Source: Staphylococcus americanisciuri
GTDB taxonomy: Bacteria; Bacillota; Bacilli; Staphylococcales; Staphylococcaceae
Length of the DNA stretch: 64,000 bases
Assembly (NCBI RefSeq): GCF_024814435.1
Contig: NZ_JANUXY010000006.1
Coordinates: forward strand, 62,001-126,000
Reading direction: 5' to 3'
Within the stretch, counting starts at the first letter, position 1. Every line of letters begins with the position of its first letter. This document shows, piece by piece, positions 38,798 through 49,216 of the stretch. The translations under genes and the position numbers were made by a program. Under the pieces are notes generated by a model. The model was not told where the DNA came from. It saw only the letters and a list, made by a program, of their open reading frames with translations, and searched no databases.

Positions 38798-39775
38798 ATG
38801 GCACAAATGACAATGGTTCAAGCGATTAACAATGCGCTAGCAACTGAACTTAAAAACGACGAAAACACTTTGATTTTTGGTGAAGACGTTGGTGTTAACG
38901 GTGGTGTATTCCGTGTAACTGAAGGTTTACAAAAAGAATTCGGTGAAGACCGAGTATTCGACACACCTTTAGCTGAGTCTGGTATTGGTGGTTTAGCCTT
39001 AGGTCTTACAACTCAAGGTTACCGCCCAATCATGGAAGTACAATTCTTAGGTTTCGTATTTGAAGTATTTGACTCTGTAGCGGGTCAAATCGCACGTCAT
39101 CGTTTCCGTACTGGTAACTCAAAAGCTGCACCTGTAACAATCCGTACACCTTTTGGTGGTGGGGTGCACACACCAGAACTTCACGCTGACAACTTAGAAG
39201 GTATCCTTGCGCAATCTCCAGGTCTTAAAGTGGTTATTCCATCAGGCCCTTATGATGCAAAAGGTTTATTAATTGAAAGTATCCGTAGCAACGATCCAGT
39301 TGCATACCTTGAACATATGAAATTGTATCGTTCATTCCGTGAAGAAGTACCTGAAGAAGAGTACACAATCGAAATCGGTAAAGCGAACGTTAAACGTGAA
39401 GGTACTGACTTAACAATCATCACATACGGTGCAATGGTACAAGAAGCAATGAAAGCTGCTGAAGAACTTGAAAAAGACGGTCACTCAATTGAAGTGATTG
39501 ACTTACGTACTGTTCAACCTTTAGATGTTGACACACTTGTTGCTTCTACAGAAAAAACTGGACGTGTTGTTGTTGTTCAAGAAGCTCAAAAACAAGCAGG
39601 TGTAGGTGCAAACGTTGTTGCTGAATTATCAGAGCGTGCGATTCTTTCATTAGAAGCACCAATCGGACGTGTTGCAGCACCTGATACAATCTATCCATTC
39701 ACTCAAGCTGAGAATGTTTGGTTACCAAATAAAAATGATATCATTGAAAAAGTAAAAGAAACATTAGAATTCTAA
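38798..39775 (+). CDS. pdhB: Pyruvate dehydrogenase E1 component, beta subunit
   Basis: Second half of the E1 heterotetramer, 325 residues. Motifs: [34 protein letters not shown] (with the ThDP-activating Glu region), and [20 protein letters not shown]. It begins 3 bases after the pdhA stop, with AAGGAG inside the pdhA end. Confidence 0.97.
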   Translation: MAQMTMVQAINNALATELKNDENTLIFGEDVGVNGGVFRVTEGLQKEFGEDRVFDTPLAESGIGGLALGLTTQGYRPIMEVQFLGFVFEVFDSVAGQIARHRFRTGNSKAAPVTIRTPFGGGVHTPELHADNLEGILAQSPGLKVVIPSGPYDAKGLLIESIRSNDPVAYLEHMKLYRSFREEVPEEEYTIEIGKANVKREGTDLTIITYGAMVQEAMKAAEELEKDGHSIEVIDLRTVQPLDVDTLVASTEKTGRVVVVQEAQKQAGVGANVVAELSERAILSLEAPIGRVAAPDTIYPFTQAENVWLPNKNDIIEKVKETLEF

Positions 39776-39830
39776 TAACAGATTGATTGTTATGTAAGTT
39801 GTCTCTTTTTGAGTAATGATGCATAAAAGT

Positions 39831-39896
39831 AAGCTCGCTGTGTAAAACCATTCACTGTTGTTGAGGGATTTACTTTTAGCGAGCTGCTTTTAAGAT
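39831..39896 (+). promoter_or_regulatory. Long hairpin between pdhB and pdhC
   Basis: AGCTCGCT (about 39833-39840) pairs with AGCGAGCT (about 39879-39886), and inside it GTAAAACC pairs imperfectly with GGGATTTAC. It is followed by CTTTT only, so it may be a partial terminator, a processing site or a stabiliser. It lies in the 192-base gap that splits pdhAB from pdhCD. Confidence 0.5.
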
Positions 39897-39967
39897 TTTC
39901 TATAGTAAGTAAGCAACTTCTAAGAAGACGCACAGAAAAATATTGATTTAAATTAGGAGGAAACGAC

Positions 39968-41260
39968 GTGGCATTTGAATTTAAATTACCAGATATTGGT
40001 GAAGGTATCCACGAAGGTGAAATTGTAAAATGGTTCATTAAAGCTGGAGACTCGATTGAAGAAGATGATATTCTATGTGAAGTGCAAAACGACAAATCAG
40101 TAGTTGAAATTCCATCTCCTGTAACAGGAACAATTGAAGAAGTTGTAGTAGAAGAAGGTACAGTTGCTGTTGTTGGTGACACAATTGTAAAAATCGATGC
40201 ACCAGATGCAGGCGACATTCAATTCAAAGGTGATCACGGTGATGAGCCAAAAGAAGAAGCACCAAAAGAAGAAGTAAAAGAAGAAACAACTGCACCTGCT
40301 GCAGCCCCTCAAGCAGATGTAGAAGTAGACGAAAACCGTATGATTAAAGCAATGCCATCAGTGCGTAAATATGCACGTGACAACAATGTGAATATTAAAG
40401 CTGTTAATGGTACAGGTAAAAATGGTAGAATTACAAAAGAGGACGTTGATGCATTCTTAAATGGTGGCGGTCAAGCAGCTGCAACAGAAACAGTATCAGC
40501 TGAATCTACTACTGAATCAGCAGCACCAGCGGCTCCAGCAGCTTCTGTTGAAGGTGAATTCCCTGAAACAACTGAAAAAATTCCTGCAATGCGTAAGGCG
40601 ATTGCGAAAGCAATGGTTAACTCTAAACATACTGCGCCTCACGTAACATTAATGGATGAAATTGATGTTCAAGCATTATGGGATCACCGTAAAAAATTCA
40701 AAGAGATTGCTGCTGAGCAAGGTACGAAGCTTACATTCTTACCATACGTTGTAAAAGCATTAGTTTCTGCATTGAAAAAATACCCAGCGCTTAATACTTC
40801 ATTCAATGAAGAAGCAGGCGAAGTGGTACACAAACATTACTGGAACATTGGTATTGCTGCAGATACAGAGAGAGGTCTTTTAGTACCTGTAGTGAAACAT
40901 GCAGATCGCAAGTCTATGTTCCAAATTTCAGACGAAATCAATGAACTTGCTGTTAAAGCACGTGATGGTAAATTAACTTCTGATGAAATGAAAGGTGCAA
41001 CATGTACAATTAGTAACATCGGTTCTGCTGGTGGTCAATGGTTCACGCCAGTTATCAACCACCCAGAAGTTGCAATCTTAGGTATTGGTCGTATTGCTCA
41101 AAAACCTATCGTTAAAGATGGTGAAATCATAGCAGCACCAGTATTATCATTATCATTAAGCTTTGACCACAGACAAATTGATGGTGCGACTGGTCAAAAC
41201 GCTATGAACCATATCAAGCGTTTATTAAACAATCCAGAACTATTATTAATGGAGGGGTAA
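39968..41260 (+). CDS. pdhC: Dihydrolipoamide acetyltransferase (PDH E2)
   Basis: Core of the pyruvate dehydrogenase complex; moves the acetyl group from lipoate to CoA. It has 430 residues starting at GTG 39968 after AGGAGG. Domains: one lipoyl domain (1-78) with lipoylated Lys43 in NDKSVVEI; a Pro/Ala/Glu linker; the E3/E1-binding domain (about 118-155, [20 protein letters not shown]); a second Ala-rich linker; and the catalytic domain (about 200-430) with [11 protein letters not shown] near the end (catalytic His and Asp). The long gap before it suggests a second level of control. Confidence 0.97.
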   Translation: MAFEFKLPDIGEGIHEGEIVKWFIKAGDSIEEDDILCEVQNDKSVVEIPSPVTGTIEEVVVEEGTVAVVGDTIVKIDAPDAGDIQFKGDHGDEPKEEAPKEEVKEETTAPAAAPQADVEVDENRMIKAMPSVRKYARDNNVNIKAVNGTGKNGRITKEDVDAFLNGGGQAAATETVSAESTTESAAPAAPAASVEGEFPETTEKIPAMRKAIAKAMVNSKHTAPHVTLMDEIDVQALWDHRKKFKEIAAEQGTKLTFLPYVVKALVSALKKYPALNTSFNEEAGEVVHKHYWNIGIAADTERGLLVPVVKHADRKSMFQISDEINELAVKARDGKLTSDEMKGATCTISNIGSAGGQWFTPVINHPEVAILGIGRIAQKPIVKDGEIIAAPVLSLSLSFDHRQIDGATGQNAMNHIKRLLNNPELLLMEG

Positions 41261-41263
41261 AAT

Positions 41264-42670
41264 ATGGTAGTCGGAGATTTTCCAATTGAAACAGATACTA
41301 TTGTCGTAGGTGCAGGTCCTGGTGGATATGTTGCAGCAATTCGTGCAGCACAACTAGGTCAAAAAGTAACAATCGTTGAGAAAGGTAACCTTGGTGGTGT
41401 ATGTCTTAACGTTGGTTGTATTCCATCAAAAGCACTTTTAAATGTGTCACACCGTTACGATCATGCACAACACGGCGAAGAACTAGGTGTTAAAGCTGAA
41501 AACGTAACATTAGACTTTGGTAAAGTACAAGACTTCAAAGGTTCTGTTGTAAACAAATTAACAGGCGGTGTTGAAGCGTTACTTAAAGGTAACAAAGTTG
41601 AAATCGTCAAAGGTGAAGCATACTTTGTTGATGGTAATAGTTTACGTGTTATGGATGAAACAAGCGCGCAAACTTATAATTTCAAAAATGCAATTGTTGC
41701 GACTGGTTCTCGTCCAATCGAAATTCCTAACTTCAAATTCGGCGGTCGTGTATTAGATTCAACTGGTGCGTTGAACTTGCAAGAAGTACCTAAAAAATTA
41801 GTTGTTGTCGGTGGCGGTTACATCGGTTCTGAATTAGGTACAGCGTATGCAAACTTTGGTACTGAAGTGACTATTCTTGAAGGTGCAAAAGAAATTCTTG
41901 GTGGATTTGAAAAACAAATGGTTGCACCTGTTAAGAAGAAAATGAAAGCTAAAGGCATGACAATCGAAACAGAAGCTTTAGCAAAATCAGCTGAAGAAAC
42001 AGAAAATGGCGTAAAAGTTACGTATGAAGTTAAAGGCGAAGAAAAAACAATCGAAGCTGACTACGTATTAGTTACTGTAGGTCGTCGTCCAAATACTGAT
42101 GAATTAGGTTTATCAGAAGCAGGTGTTAAACTTACAGATCGTGGTTTAGTTGAAGTTGACAAACAAGGTCGCTCTTCAGTTAACAGTATCTTTGCAATTG
42201 GTGACATTGTTCCGGGTCTTCCATTAGCACATAAAGCAAGCTACGAAGCAAAAGTTGCTGCTGAAGCTATTGCAGGACAAAATGCTGAGGTTGATTACAT
42301 CGGTATGCCTGCTGTATGTTTCACAGAACCTGAACTTGCACAAGTGGGTTACACTGAAGCACAAGCAAAAGAAGAAGGTATTGCTTACAAAGCTTCTAAA
42401 TTCCCTTACCAAGCAAACGGTCGTGCATTGTCATTAAACGATACAGATGGTTTCGTTAAGTTAATCACCCTTAAAGAAGACGATACGTTAATCGGTGCAC
42501 AAGTGGTTGGTACAAGTGCTTCAGACGTTATCTCTGAATTAGGTCTTGCGATTGAAGCAGGCATGAACGCAGAAGATATCGCATTAACTGTTCACGCTCA
42601 CCCAACTTTAGGTGAAATGAGCATGGAAGCTGCTGAAAAAGCAATCGGTTTACCAATTCACACAATGTAA
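41264..42670 (+). CDS. pdhD: Dihydrolipoamide dehydrogenase (E3)
   Basis: Flavoprotein that reoxidises lipoate with NAD+. It has 468 residues. Motifs: [19 protein letters not shown] (FAD), [16 protein letters not shown] (redox-active Cys pair), [15 protein letters not shown] (NAD), and HAHPTLGEM at the C-terminus (catalytic His). It starts 3 bases after the pdhC stop, with GGAGGGG just upstream. Confidence 0.98.
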   Translation: MVVGDFPIETDTIVVGAGPGGYVAAIRAAQLGQKVTIVEKGNLGGVCLNVGCIPSKALLNVSHRYDHAQHGEELGVKAENVTLDFGKVQDFKGSVVNKLTGGVEALLKGNKVEIVKGEAYFVDGNSLRVMDETSAQTYNFKNAIVATGSRPIEIPNFKFGGRVLDSTGALNLQEVPKKLVVVGGGYIGSELGTAYANFGTEVTILEGAKEILGGFEKQMVAPVKKKMKAKGMTIETEALAKSAEETENGVKVTYEVKGEEKTIEADYVLVTVGRRPNTDELGLSEAGVKLTDRGLVEVDKQGRSSVNSIFAIGDIVPGLPLAHKASYEAKVAAEAIAGQNAEVDYIGMPAVCFTEPELAQVGYTEAQAKEEGIAYKASKFPYQANGRALSLNDTDGFVKLITLKEDDTLIGAQVVGTSASDVISELGLAIEAGMNAEDIALTVHAHPTLGEMSMEAAEKAIGLPIHTM

Positions 42671-42689
42671 TAATATGTGTTGATATATC

Positions 42690-42724
42690 AAGAGACTGAG
42701 CCCTTGTGCTTGGTCTCTTTTTCT
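42690..42724 (+). terminator. pdh operon terminator
   Basis: AGAGAC and GTCTCT arms with imperfect pairing in between, followed by TTTTTCTCTTT, 25 bases after the pdhD stop. Confidence 0.7.
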
Positions 42725-42757
42725 CTTTCAATAAGACATGATAAAGGAGGTAATGCT

Positions 42758-43030
42758 ATGGAATATCAATATCCCATTGATGTAGACTGGTCAAACGATG
42801 AAATGATTGATGTGATTGCATTTTTTAATGCGATTGAGGCGTATTATGAATCATCAGTAGCGCGCGACACATTGATGACCCAATATCGTGCATTTAAACG
42901 TGTCGTACCGGGAAAGGCAGATGAAAAGCATATATTTGACGACTTCAAAAAAGCGAGTGGCTATGATAGTTATCAAGTCATGAAACAAGCCAAACAAGCA
43001 CCTGAACAAAAAATATTGAGTTGTGAGTAA
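42758..43030 (+). CDS. UPF0223 family protein
   Basis: Small conserved Firmicutes protein of unknown function, 90 residues, soluble and helical. It starts MEYQYPIDVDWSNDEMIDVI, typical of UPF0223 (B. subtilis YktA), with WSNDEM and ASGYDSYQVMKQAK motifs. AAGGAGGT precedes the ATG; a longer frame reaches into the pdhD terminator and is rejected. It is placed after pdhD as in S. aureus. Confidence 0.9.
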   Translation: MEYQYPIDVDWSNDEMIDVIAFFNAIEAYYESSVARDTLMTQYRAFKRVVPGKADEKHIFDDFKKASGYDSYQVMKQAKQAPEQKILSCE

Positions 43031-43086
43031 AAAACCTTAAAAAATGGTTGTAATTGAAGCTGTATTTTGTTATTTTTATTAAGCGT

Positions 43087-43113
43087 TAAACAAAATGTTT
43101 AGTAAAAGTAAAC
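43087..43113. promoter_or_regulatory. Candidate operator upstream of the pot operon regulator
   Basis: Three alternating half sites: TAAAC (43087-43091), GTTTA (43097-43101) and TAAAC (43109-43113). The first pair makes TAAAC-AAAAT-GTTTA, a perfect-armed palindrome, and the second pair is the everted version. It lies 50-75 bases before the XRE gene, so it may be its autoregulatory site. The segment is also framed by AAGCTG and CAGCTT plus T-run, possibly the UPF0223 gene terminator. Confidence 0.45.
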
Positions 43114-43162
43114 TTAATGCAGCTTTTTTGTATTTTATTGAAGTACATATGAAGGTGAGACA

Positions 43163-43702
43163 ATGGAAATAGGACAAAAAATAAAGAATTTAAGGCAACT
43201 TAAGAATCTGACGCAAGAAGAGTTGGGAGAACGAACGGACTTATCTAAGGGATACATCTCACAAATTGAGAGTAATAAAACTTCGCCAAGCATGGAAACT
43301 TTTCTGAACATACTAGAAGTGCTTGGGACATCGCCACGTGATTTTTTTGAACAACAGCAAGTGACAAAGGTGCATTACCCCTGTGAAGAGCAACTGACTT
43401 ATGATGAGTACGACAAGGGCTATTTTTTACAATGGCCTGTTAAAACATCTAATGAATTCGAGATGGAACCTTTGCTGTTAACATTACAGCCAAAATCAAC
43501 ATACAAAACATTTGAACCTTCCACATCAGATACATTTATTTATTGTTTGGAAGGGACGATTACATTGACTTTAGGTGATGAAGTATTTGATGCTCAGCAA
43601 GGGGATGCTTTGTATTTTAAAGCTACGAGAGAACATAGATTATCAAATAATGGAGATGTTGAAGCACGCATGATGCTTGTCGCAACATCATCTTATTTAT
43701 AG
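43163..43702 (+). CDS. XRE-cupin transcriptional regulator of polyamine transport
   Basis: Probable regulator of the potABCD genes that follow. It has 179 residues: a helix-turn-helix XRE domain (1-60; [20 protein letters not shown], then [18 protein letters not shown]), a linker, and a cupin_2 domain (about 105-178; [37 protein letters not shown]) that may sense polyamines, as PuuR-type proteins do. GAAGGTGAG lies upstream. Only 11 bases separate it from potA, so it is the first gene of the operon. The ligand is inferred. Confidence 0.88.
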   Translation: MEIGQKIKNLRQLKNLTQEELGERTDLSKGYISQIESNKTSPSMETFLNILEVLGTSPRDFFEQQQVTKVHYPCEEQLTYDEYDKGYFLQWPVKTSNEFEMEPLLLTLQPKSTYKTFEPSTSDTFIYCLEGTITLTLGDEVFDAQQGDALYFKATREHRLSNNGDVEARMMLVATSSYL

Positions 43703-43713
43703 GAGGTATACAT

Positions 43714-44814
43714 GTGGCACCTTTATTAACATTTCAACAAGTGACTAAAACCTTTGATGGGACGGTGATACTCGACGGGATTGATATAGAGATTGAATCG
43801 GGTTATTTTTATACGATTCTAGGACCATCTGGTTGTGGGAAAACGACGATACTTAAGTTGATTGCAGGGTTTGAGACACCAGATGCGGGTAACATTGTAT
43901 ATCTTGGTGAAACAATCAATCAGTTACCAGCGAATAAGCGACAGGTGAATACAGTATTTCAGGATTATGCATTATTTCCACATCTCAATGTTTATGACAA
44001 TGTGGCTTTCGGGCTTAAACTGAAAAAGCTTAACAAACAAAAAATTGACGATAAGGTCAAAGAAGCATTGAAGTTGGTCAAGCTGGAACAATATATTAAC
44101 AGTCCTATTCAAGCATTAAGTGGTGGTCAGAAACAACGTATTGCGATAGCACGTGCAATTGTAAACGAACCTGAAATTTTGTTGTTAGATGAATCATTAT
44201 CGGCACTCGATCTTAAGCTGCGAACAGAGATGCAGTATGAGTTGCGAGAAATACAATCAAGACTCGGCATTACTTTCATATTTGTAACACATGATCAGGA
44301 AGAGGCGTTAGCACTGAGTGATTATATCTTTGTTATGCGCAAAGGGAAGGTCGAACAGTTTGGTACGCCACTAGACATTTATGATGAGCCAGTCAACCGT
44401 TATGTGGCAGATTTTATCGGGGAGTCGAATATTATCGAAGGGACAATGATTGAAGATTTTGTCGTTAATATCTATGGTCAAGACTTTGATTGTGTAGATC
44501 AGGCGATTGCCCCGAATACGCCAGTTGACGTGGTGATTAGACCAGAAGATATATCACTTGTGCCTACAGAAAAAGGATTATTTCAAGCAACTGTAATTTC
44601 CACTTTGTTCCGTGGGGTTCACTACGAAATTATTTGTGAGGATCATAAAGGTTATGAATGGACGATTCAATCTACAAAGAATGCAGAGATTGGTTCACGT
44701 GTAGGGCTTGATTTTGAACCTGAGGCCATCCATATAATGGTACCAGGCGAAACAGAAGAAGAGTTCGATGCACGTATTGAAGGATATGGAGATGGTTATG
44801 ATGAAACATCTTAA
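43714..44814 (+). CDS. potA: Spermidine/putrescine ABC transporter ATP-binding protein
   Basis: ATPase of the PotABCD polyamine importer. It has 366 residues starting at GTG 43714 after GGAGG. Walker [10 protein letters not shown] (37-45), Q-loop FQDYALFPH, signature LSGGQKQR, Walker [13 protein letters not shown] (Glu followed by Ser rather than the common Pro) and a C-terminal TOBE domain ([13 protein letters not shown]). It overlaps potB at its 3' end. Confidence 0.95.
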   Translation: MAPLLTFQQVTKTFDGTVILDGIDIEIESGYFYTILGPSGCGKTTILKLIAGFETPDAGNIVYLGETINQLPANKRQVNTVFQDYALFPHLNVYDNVAFGLKLKKLNKQKIDDKVKEALKLVKLEQYINSPIQALSGGQKQRIAIARAIVNEPEILLLDESLSALDLKLRTEMQYELREIQSRLGITFIFVTHDQEEALALSDYIFVMRKGKVEQFGTPLDIYDEPVNRYVADFIGESNIIEGTMIEDFVVNIYGQDFDCVDQAIAPNTPVDVVIRPEDISLVPTEKGLFQATVISTLFRGVHYEIICEDHKGYEWTIQSTKNAEIGSRVGLDFEPEAIHIMVPGETEEEFDARIEGYGDGYDETS

Positions 44815-45607
44815 TCGATGGTTAGCGATTCCTTATTGGCTGTGGATGATAGGTTTTATTATTATTCCAGTTGCATTGCTTATTTATTTTTCATTCACTG
44901 ATATGCAAGGGCATTTTTCACTGACGAATTACACACAGTTTTTAACATGGCGTTATATGCGTATGTTATTTGAATCGATTGTCTATGCAGTGATTATTAC
45001 GGTAGTGTGTCTGTTAGTGAGCTATCCTGCCGCTTTTTTTATCCGCCAGTCGAGTCATGGGGCTACTTGGTTGTTGGTGATGATTATTCCTACATGGATG
45101 AATCTACTACTTAAGACATATGCATTTATTGGCATTTTCAGTCATGATGGTATTATCAACCAATTTTTGAACTTGTTGCATATCCCCTCACAGTCGCTTT
45201 TATTTACGGGGCCTGCGTTTGTAGCAGTGGCGGCATATATTTATTTACCATTTATGCTACTGCCTATCTATAACAGTATGAAGGATATTCCAGATCAGAT
45301 GTTTTTTGCAGCACGTGATTTGGGAGCTGATACTTTAACAATGGTGAACAAGGTGCTATTTCCTTTGACGATTGAAGGCGTCAAAACAGGCATACAAGTG
45401 ACGTTTATACCAGCTTTGTCCCTATTTATGATTACGCGCTTAATTGCGGGTAACAAAGTCATCAATATAGGAACAGCGATTGAAGAACAGTTTTTAGTGA
45501 TTCAGAATTTCGGTATGGGTGCAACCATTGCGTTATTCCTAGTATTGTTTATGATGCTGACTTTGATTTTGACACGCACTAAAAAACAAGGAGGGACATC
45601 TCGATGA
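44798..45607 (+). CDS. potB: Spermidine/putrescine ABC transporter permease PotB
   Basis: One of the two membrane channels of the polyamine importer. It has 269 residues if ATG 44798 is used; ATG 44801 is equally possible, and GGAG lies 6-9 bases before them. Six membrane helices, with the EAA-like loop [22 protein letters not shown] (about residues 175-196), which docks on PotA. It overlaps potA by 17 bases and potC by 4 (ATGA). Confidence 0.94.
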   Translation: MMKHLNRWLAIPYWLWMIGFIIIPVALLIYFSFTDMQGHFSLTNYTQFLTWRYMRMLFESIVYAVIITVVCLLVSYPAAFFIRQSSHGATWLLVMIIPTWMNLLLKTYAFIGIFSHDGIINQFLNLLHIPSQSLLFTGPAFVAVAAYIYLPFMLLPIYNSMKDIPDQMFFAARDLGADTLTMVNKVLFPLTIEGVKTGIQVTFIPALSLFMITRLIAGNKVINIGTAIEEQFLVIQNFGMGATIALFLVLFMMLTLILTRTKKQGGTSR

Positions 45608-46413
45608 AGTGGTATGGAAAAGCTTATTTGTATGGCTTGCTCATCGTTTTATATGTGCCGATTTTCTTCCTGATGCTCTATTCTTTTAATCGCGCAGGCA
45701 ATATGATTCATTTTGAAGGTTTTACGTTAGAACATTATGAAGCGTTATTTGCCAATAAACGTTTGTTGCAAGTTGTCTTTAATACGATTGCTGTTGCGTT
45801 AATTGCGGCAGCGATTTCAACGGTCATTGGCTTGTTTGGTGCACTTGTTCTATATCAAATACGCCAGCAAATGCTTAAAGTATCGCTGCTTACGCTGAAC
45901 AATGTATTAATGGTATCTTCTGATGTGGTGATTGGCGCATCGTTTCTCATCATGTTTACAGCTATTGGACATTATACGGGATTCAGCTTAGGCTTTACTT
46001 CTGTTTTGATATCGCATATTGCTTTTTGTATTCCAATTGTCGTTATCGTAATTTTACCTAAGTTATATGAGATGAATCAGTCGATTATTCAAGCAGGACG
46101 AGATTTGGGTGCCACGGAATGGCAGTTGTTAACTAAAATTTTAATACCACAATTGATGCCAGGTATTGTGGGTGGTTTTTTTATGGCTTTGACATACTCA
46201 TTAGACGACTTTACCGTGAGCTTTTTTGTCACGGGTAATGGCTTCAGTGTTTTATCAGTAGAAGTCTATTCTATGGCACGACGCGGCGTAAGTATGGAAA
46301 TCAATGCGATATCGACATTGCTTTTTATGGTAATTATGATTGGCTTGATTGGTTACCAACTGCTACAACGTTATCAGCGAAAACAGCAAGTTAAGAAGCA
46401 GGGGGTGTTGTAA
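45604..46413 (+). CDS. potC: Spermidine/putrescine ABC transporter permease PotC
   Basis: Second permease of the importer, 269 residues with six membrane helices and the EAA loop IQAGRDLGATEWQLLTKILI (about 162-181). The ATG overlaps the potB stop (ATGA); AGGAGGG lies 9 bases upstream. The stop overlaps the potD ATG (TAATG). Confidence 0.95.
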   Translation: MKWYGKAYLYGLLIVLYVPIFFLMLYSFNRAGNMIHFEGFTLEHYEALFANKRLLQVVFNTIAVALIAAAISTVIGLFGALVLYQIRQQMLKVSLLTLNNVLMVSSDVVIGASFLIMFTAIGHYTGFSLGFTSVLISHIAFCIPIVVIVILPKLYEMNQSIIQAGRDLGATEWQLLTKILIPQLMPGIVGGFFMALTYSLDDFTVSFFVTGNGFSVLSVEVYSMARRGVSMEINAISTLLFMVIMIGLIGYQLLQRYQRKQQVKKQGVL

Positions 46414-47483
46414 TGAAGCAATTTGTTCAATTAATTGGTGGTGCTTTGCTTCTAGGATTTATCAGTCTTGCCCTTGGTTATTGGGTGACACATGATCGAG
46501 TTGATGAACAGCGTGATACGCTTTATGTCTATAACTGGGGCGAGTATATCAACCCAGCGCTGATTCAACAGTTTGAACGTCAAACAGGTATTAAGGTCGT
46601 TTACGAGACATTTGATTCTAATGAGGCGATGGAAGCTAAAATAAGAAATGGTGGAACGCATTATGATGTAGCATTTCCCAGTGACTATACGATAGAGAAA
46701 ATGAAAAAATCGAATCTGCTTATACCGCTCGATCATCAGCAGATTCCCAATATGAAACATTTGGATCAGCACTACATGAATCAACCATTTGATCGCGGGA
46801 ATGTCTATTCCATACCATATTTTTTCGGTACGGTCGGAATTTTATATGATCGAGAGAAATATCCTGATATGACATTTGAACATTGGTCAGATTTGAAGGA
46901 TCCTCGCTTAGCGGGTGATGTTATATTGGTGGATGGTGCACGTGAAGTGATAGGGTTAGGTTTGAATAGTTTGGGGTATAGTTTAAATGATGTGGATACA
47001 CAACACTTGCAGGAAGCAGAAGCACACTTGAAAACTTTTGCGCCGAATATACGGGGAGTTGTTGGAGATGAAGTAACCATGATGCTCGAACAGCACGAAG
47101 CAAATGTTGCAGTGATGTGGAGTGGGTCTGCAGCACAGTTATTCCAATTTGATGAACGTTTCGAGTATGTCGTTCCTCAAGACGGTTCCAATTTATGGTT
47201 TGATAATATGGTTATTCCTAAAACGGCACAAAATGTTAAAGGGGCGCATGCGTTTATCAATTTTCTTCTTGATCCAGAAGTGAATCGTCAAAACACAGAG
47301 TGGGTAGCATACGGAACGCCAAATAAAAGTGCACGAGAAATGTTACCGAATGATATAAAAAATGACACGCGTGTCTATCCAACTGAAGAGACGCAAAAAC
47401 GATTAGAAGTTTATCAAGATTTGGGAACAGATGTATTGAGTGAATACAATGAACGATTTTTGAACTTTAAGATGGGGTTATAG
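46413..47483 (+). CDS. potD: Spermidine/putrescine-binding protein PotD
   Basis: Extracellular polyamine receptor that feeds PotBC. It has 356 residues. The family core is clear (LYVYNWGEYINPALIQQFER; YDVAFPSDYTIEKM; GSAAQLFQFDE; FINFLLDPEVN). The N-terminal segment (MKQFVQLIGGALLLGFISLA) is hydrophobic but contains no Cys, so it is not a lipoprotein; an uncleaved anchor is more likely. It is the last gene of the unit; auxB follows after 59 bases without a strong terminator, so read-through is possible. Confidence 0.95.
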   Translation: MKQFVQLIGGALLLGFISLALGYWVTHDRVDEQRDTLYVYNWGEYINPALIQQFERQTGIKVVYETFDSNEAMEAKIRNGGTHYDVAFPSDYTIEKMKKSNLLIPLDHQQIPNMKHLDQHYMNQPFDRGNVYSIPYFFGTVGILYDREKYPDMTFEHWSDLKDPRLAGDVILVDGAREVIGLGLNSLGYSLNDVDTQHLQEAEAHLKTFAPNIRGVVGDEVTMMLEQHEANVAVMWSGSAAQLFQFDERFEYVVPQDGSNLWFDNMVIPKTAQNVKGAHAFINFLLDPEVNRQNTEWVAYGTPNKSAREMLPNDIKNDTRVYPTEETQKRLEVYQDLGTDVLSEYNERFLNFKMGL

Positions 47484-47542
47484 CTTCATCTATTAGTATC
47501 AATTAAGATATAATATAAGGAAATAGAACGAGGAGTGACACT

Positions 47543-48571
47543 ATGACAGGAGATGTATATACGCAAGTTCGACGTCCTGTTAATCGACTTGCCGAAAAGA
47601 TTCTAGGCTGGTTGAGCTGGATTTTTTTACTAGGAACGACCATTGTGGCGATGTTTTTTGGTTTAGTGCTGTTTAGCAATGAGAGTTCGATTCAAAGTTT
47701 AGAAGCTGAACTTGCAAATAATGCGACAGTTCAAGATTTATTAACGAATTATAATATGACAGCGACTGAGTTAGTGATACAGTTACAAAATGGTGTGTGG
47801 GCGTTTATCGTTTACCTAATTGTTTGCTTGCTTATCTCATTTTTAGCGTTAATCTCAATGAATCATCGCATCATTTCCGGGTTGTTGTTTCTAGGTGTAG
47901 CGATTTTAACGCTACCACTTATTTTTATGTTAGTGCCAATTTTCTTCTTTATCATCGCATTGATGATGTTTGGACGTAGAGAACGACTTGAAACAGTACC
48001 AGTGTATGATAGTTTTGAGTATCAGCGCGGTCCCATTTATGAACCGACGCATTCACCAGAGCCAGAGTCTGTGAGAACACAACCAGTAGCAGTTGAAAGT
48101 CATCATGACGTACAAAATGAAGTTTCAGAATCAGCTGATGAGCCGACAGTATTATCTCGTTCGGCGAAGTATCATCATAAGCAGACAAGTCCTCAAGAGA
48201 ATATAACATCTCAGGCAGAAGATGATGCAGTGACTTTAGATGATAGTGTACGATATGAAGAGGTTGATAACGCACAACAACAAACAGCACAAGCAGATAA
48301 CTCACAAACAAGTGATTATGCCTATACGTATAACACACAAGAAGCAAATGATTTGCAGACGAAAGATACATTAAAGCAATTAAAAAAAGAAGAGAAAGCG
48401 CAACAAAAAGCGGAACGTAAAGCAAAGAAAGCTTATGAAAAGGAACAGCGCAAAAATAGACCGAGTGCGTCATTACAACGTCGTCAAAACTATCAAAATC
48501 GCATGAAGATGAACCAAGAACGCACAGAACAAGCAAAATCAGTAGACACGCATACAACAGATGATAAATAA
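47543..48571 (+). CDS. auxB: Membrane protein AuxB (lipoteichoic acid-stabilising auxiliary factor)
   Basis: Membrane protein of 342 residues with a DUF4064-like N-terminal half: RRPVNRLAEKILGWLSW, then helices at about 21-45, 88-107, 112-130 and 132-150. The remaining 190 residues are cytoplasmic, acidic and Gln-rich at first (155-270), then strongly basic and helical (LKKEEKAQQKAERKAKKAYE). The place after potD matches S. aureus auxB (SAUSA300_1003 as I recall), reported with AuxA to stabilise lipoteichoic acid. GAGGAGTG precedes the ATG. The name rests on synteny and domain plan; no enzyme motif is visible. Confidence 0.78.
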   Translation: MTGDVYTQVRRPVNRLAEKILGWLSWIFLLGTTIVAMFFGLVLFSNESSIQSLEAELANNATVQDLLTNYNMTATELVIQLQNGVWAFIVYLIVCLLISFLALISMNHRIISGLLFLGVAILTLPLIFMLVPIFFFIIALMMFGRRERLETVPVYDSFEYQRGPIYEPTHSPEPESVRTQPVAVESHHDVQNEVSESADEPTVLSRSAKYHHKQTSPQENITSQAEDDAVTLDDSVRYEEVDNAQQQTAQADNSQTSDYAYTYNTQEANDLQTKDTLKQLKKEEKAQQKAERKAKKAYEKEQRKNRPSASLQRRQNYQNRMKMNQERTEQAKSVDTHTTDDK

Positions 48572-48578
48572 AAGCATT

Positions 48579-48623
48579 TATGAGCTAGAGATTGATAGAT
48601 ATACTATCGTATTTCTAGCTTAT
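48579..48623 (+). terminator. auxB terminator
   Basis: An imperfect stem of about 18 pairs (AGCTAGAGATTGATAG with CTATCGTATTTCTAGCT) follows the auxB stop. The T-run is broken (TATATGTTTTAG). Confidence 0.65.
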
Positions 48624-48717
48624 ATGTTTTAGTTGCTCATATATATCAATACGATTAGCCATTTTTAACATTTTATGTTTTAATAAAAATTGAAATAATC
48701 TAAAGGAGGAAGGCAAC

Positions 48718-49191
48718 ATGTCAGATAATTACACATATCAATCACATCAAGAACCAAACATGCAGCAACAACCGATGAAACCTTTTAAAAGAACAGGTGA
48801 GAAGGTTTTATCATGGATAGGGATTGTATTACATGTTATTTGGGGACTTTTACTCATCGGTGCCGGGACATTTTTACCAAAACTAGCAGAACAGAACTAT
48901 GAAATACAACAGTCACTGGCTGAGCAAGGTTATGATCCGAACCAACTAGCTAATGGTGGTGCAGCAATTGTTATGACGGCCATTATGGCGGTAATACCAT
49001 TCATTTTAGCATTGATTGCTGTGTTTTTATTCCACAAAAATGTCTTGGCAGGTATTTTGTTGATTTTAGCAGCTGTGTCAGGCGTATTTTTAAGTGGTAG
49101 CTTTCTTGCAGGTTTATTATGGTTCATCGCGGCAATCATGCTATTTGTGCGCAAACCTAAAAATACAGAATATACTATAATGACTAAATAA
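48718..49191 (+). CDS. DUF4064 family membrane protein
   Basis: Small membrane protein of unknown function, 157 residues. A Gln/Pro-rich N-terminus (MQQQPMKPF) precedes FKRTGEKVLSWIGIVLH, the start of the DUF4064 domain, and four helices (about 32-52, 82-104, 106-124 and 126-144). The first helix and the RTGEKVLSW motif resemble AuxB residues 10-30 (RLAEKILGWLSW), so the two neighbours look like ancient paralogues. AAAGGAGGAAGG precedes the ATG. It has its own terminator at 49217-49257. Confidence 0.85.
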   Translation: MSDNYTYQSHQEPNMQQQPMKPFKRTGEKVLSWIGIVLHVIWGLLLIGAGTFLPKLAEQNYEIQQSLAEQGYDPNQLANGGAAIVMTAIMAVIPFILALIAVFLFHKNVLAGILLILAAVSGVFLSGSFLAGLLWFIAAIMLFVRKPKNTEYTIMTK

Positions 49192-49216
49192 CTTTGTCTG
49201 AAGTTTAGATAGTCAT

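Noticed and set aside
47952-48557. 201-codon minus-strand ORF opposite auxB
   Set aside because: Antisense shadow of the Gln/Glu/Lys-rich auxB tail; no ribosome site and Leu/Ser/His-rich composition.
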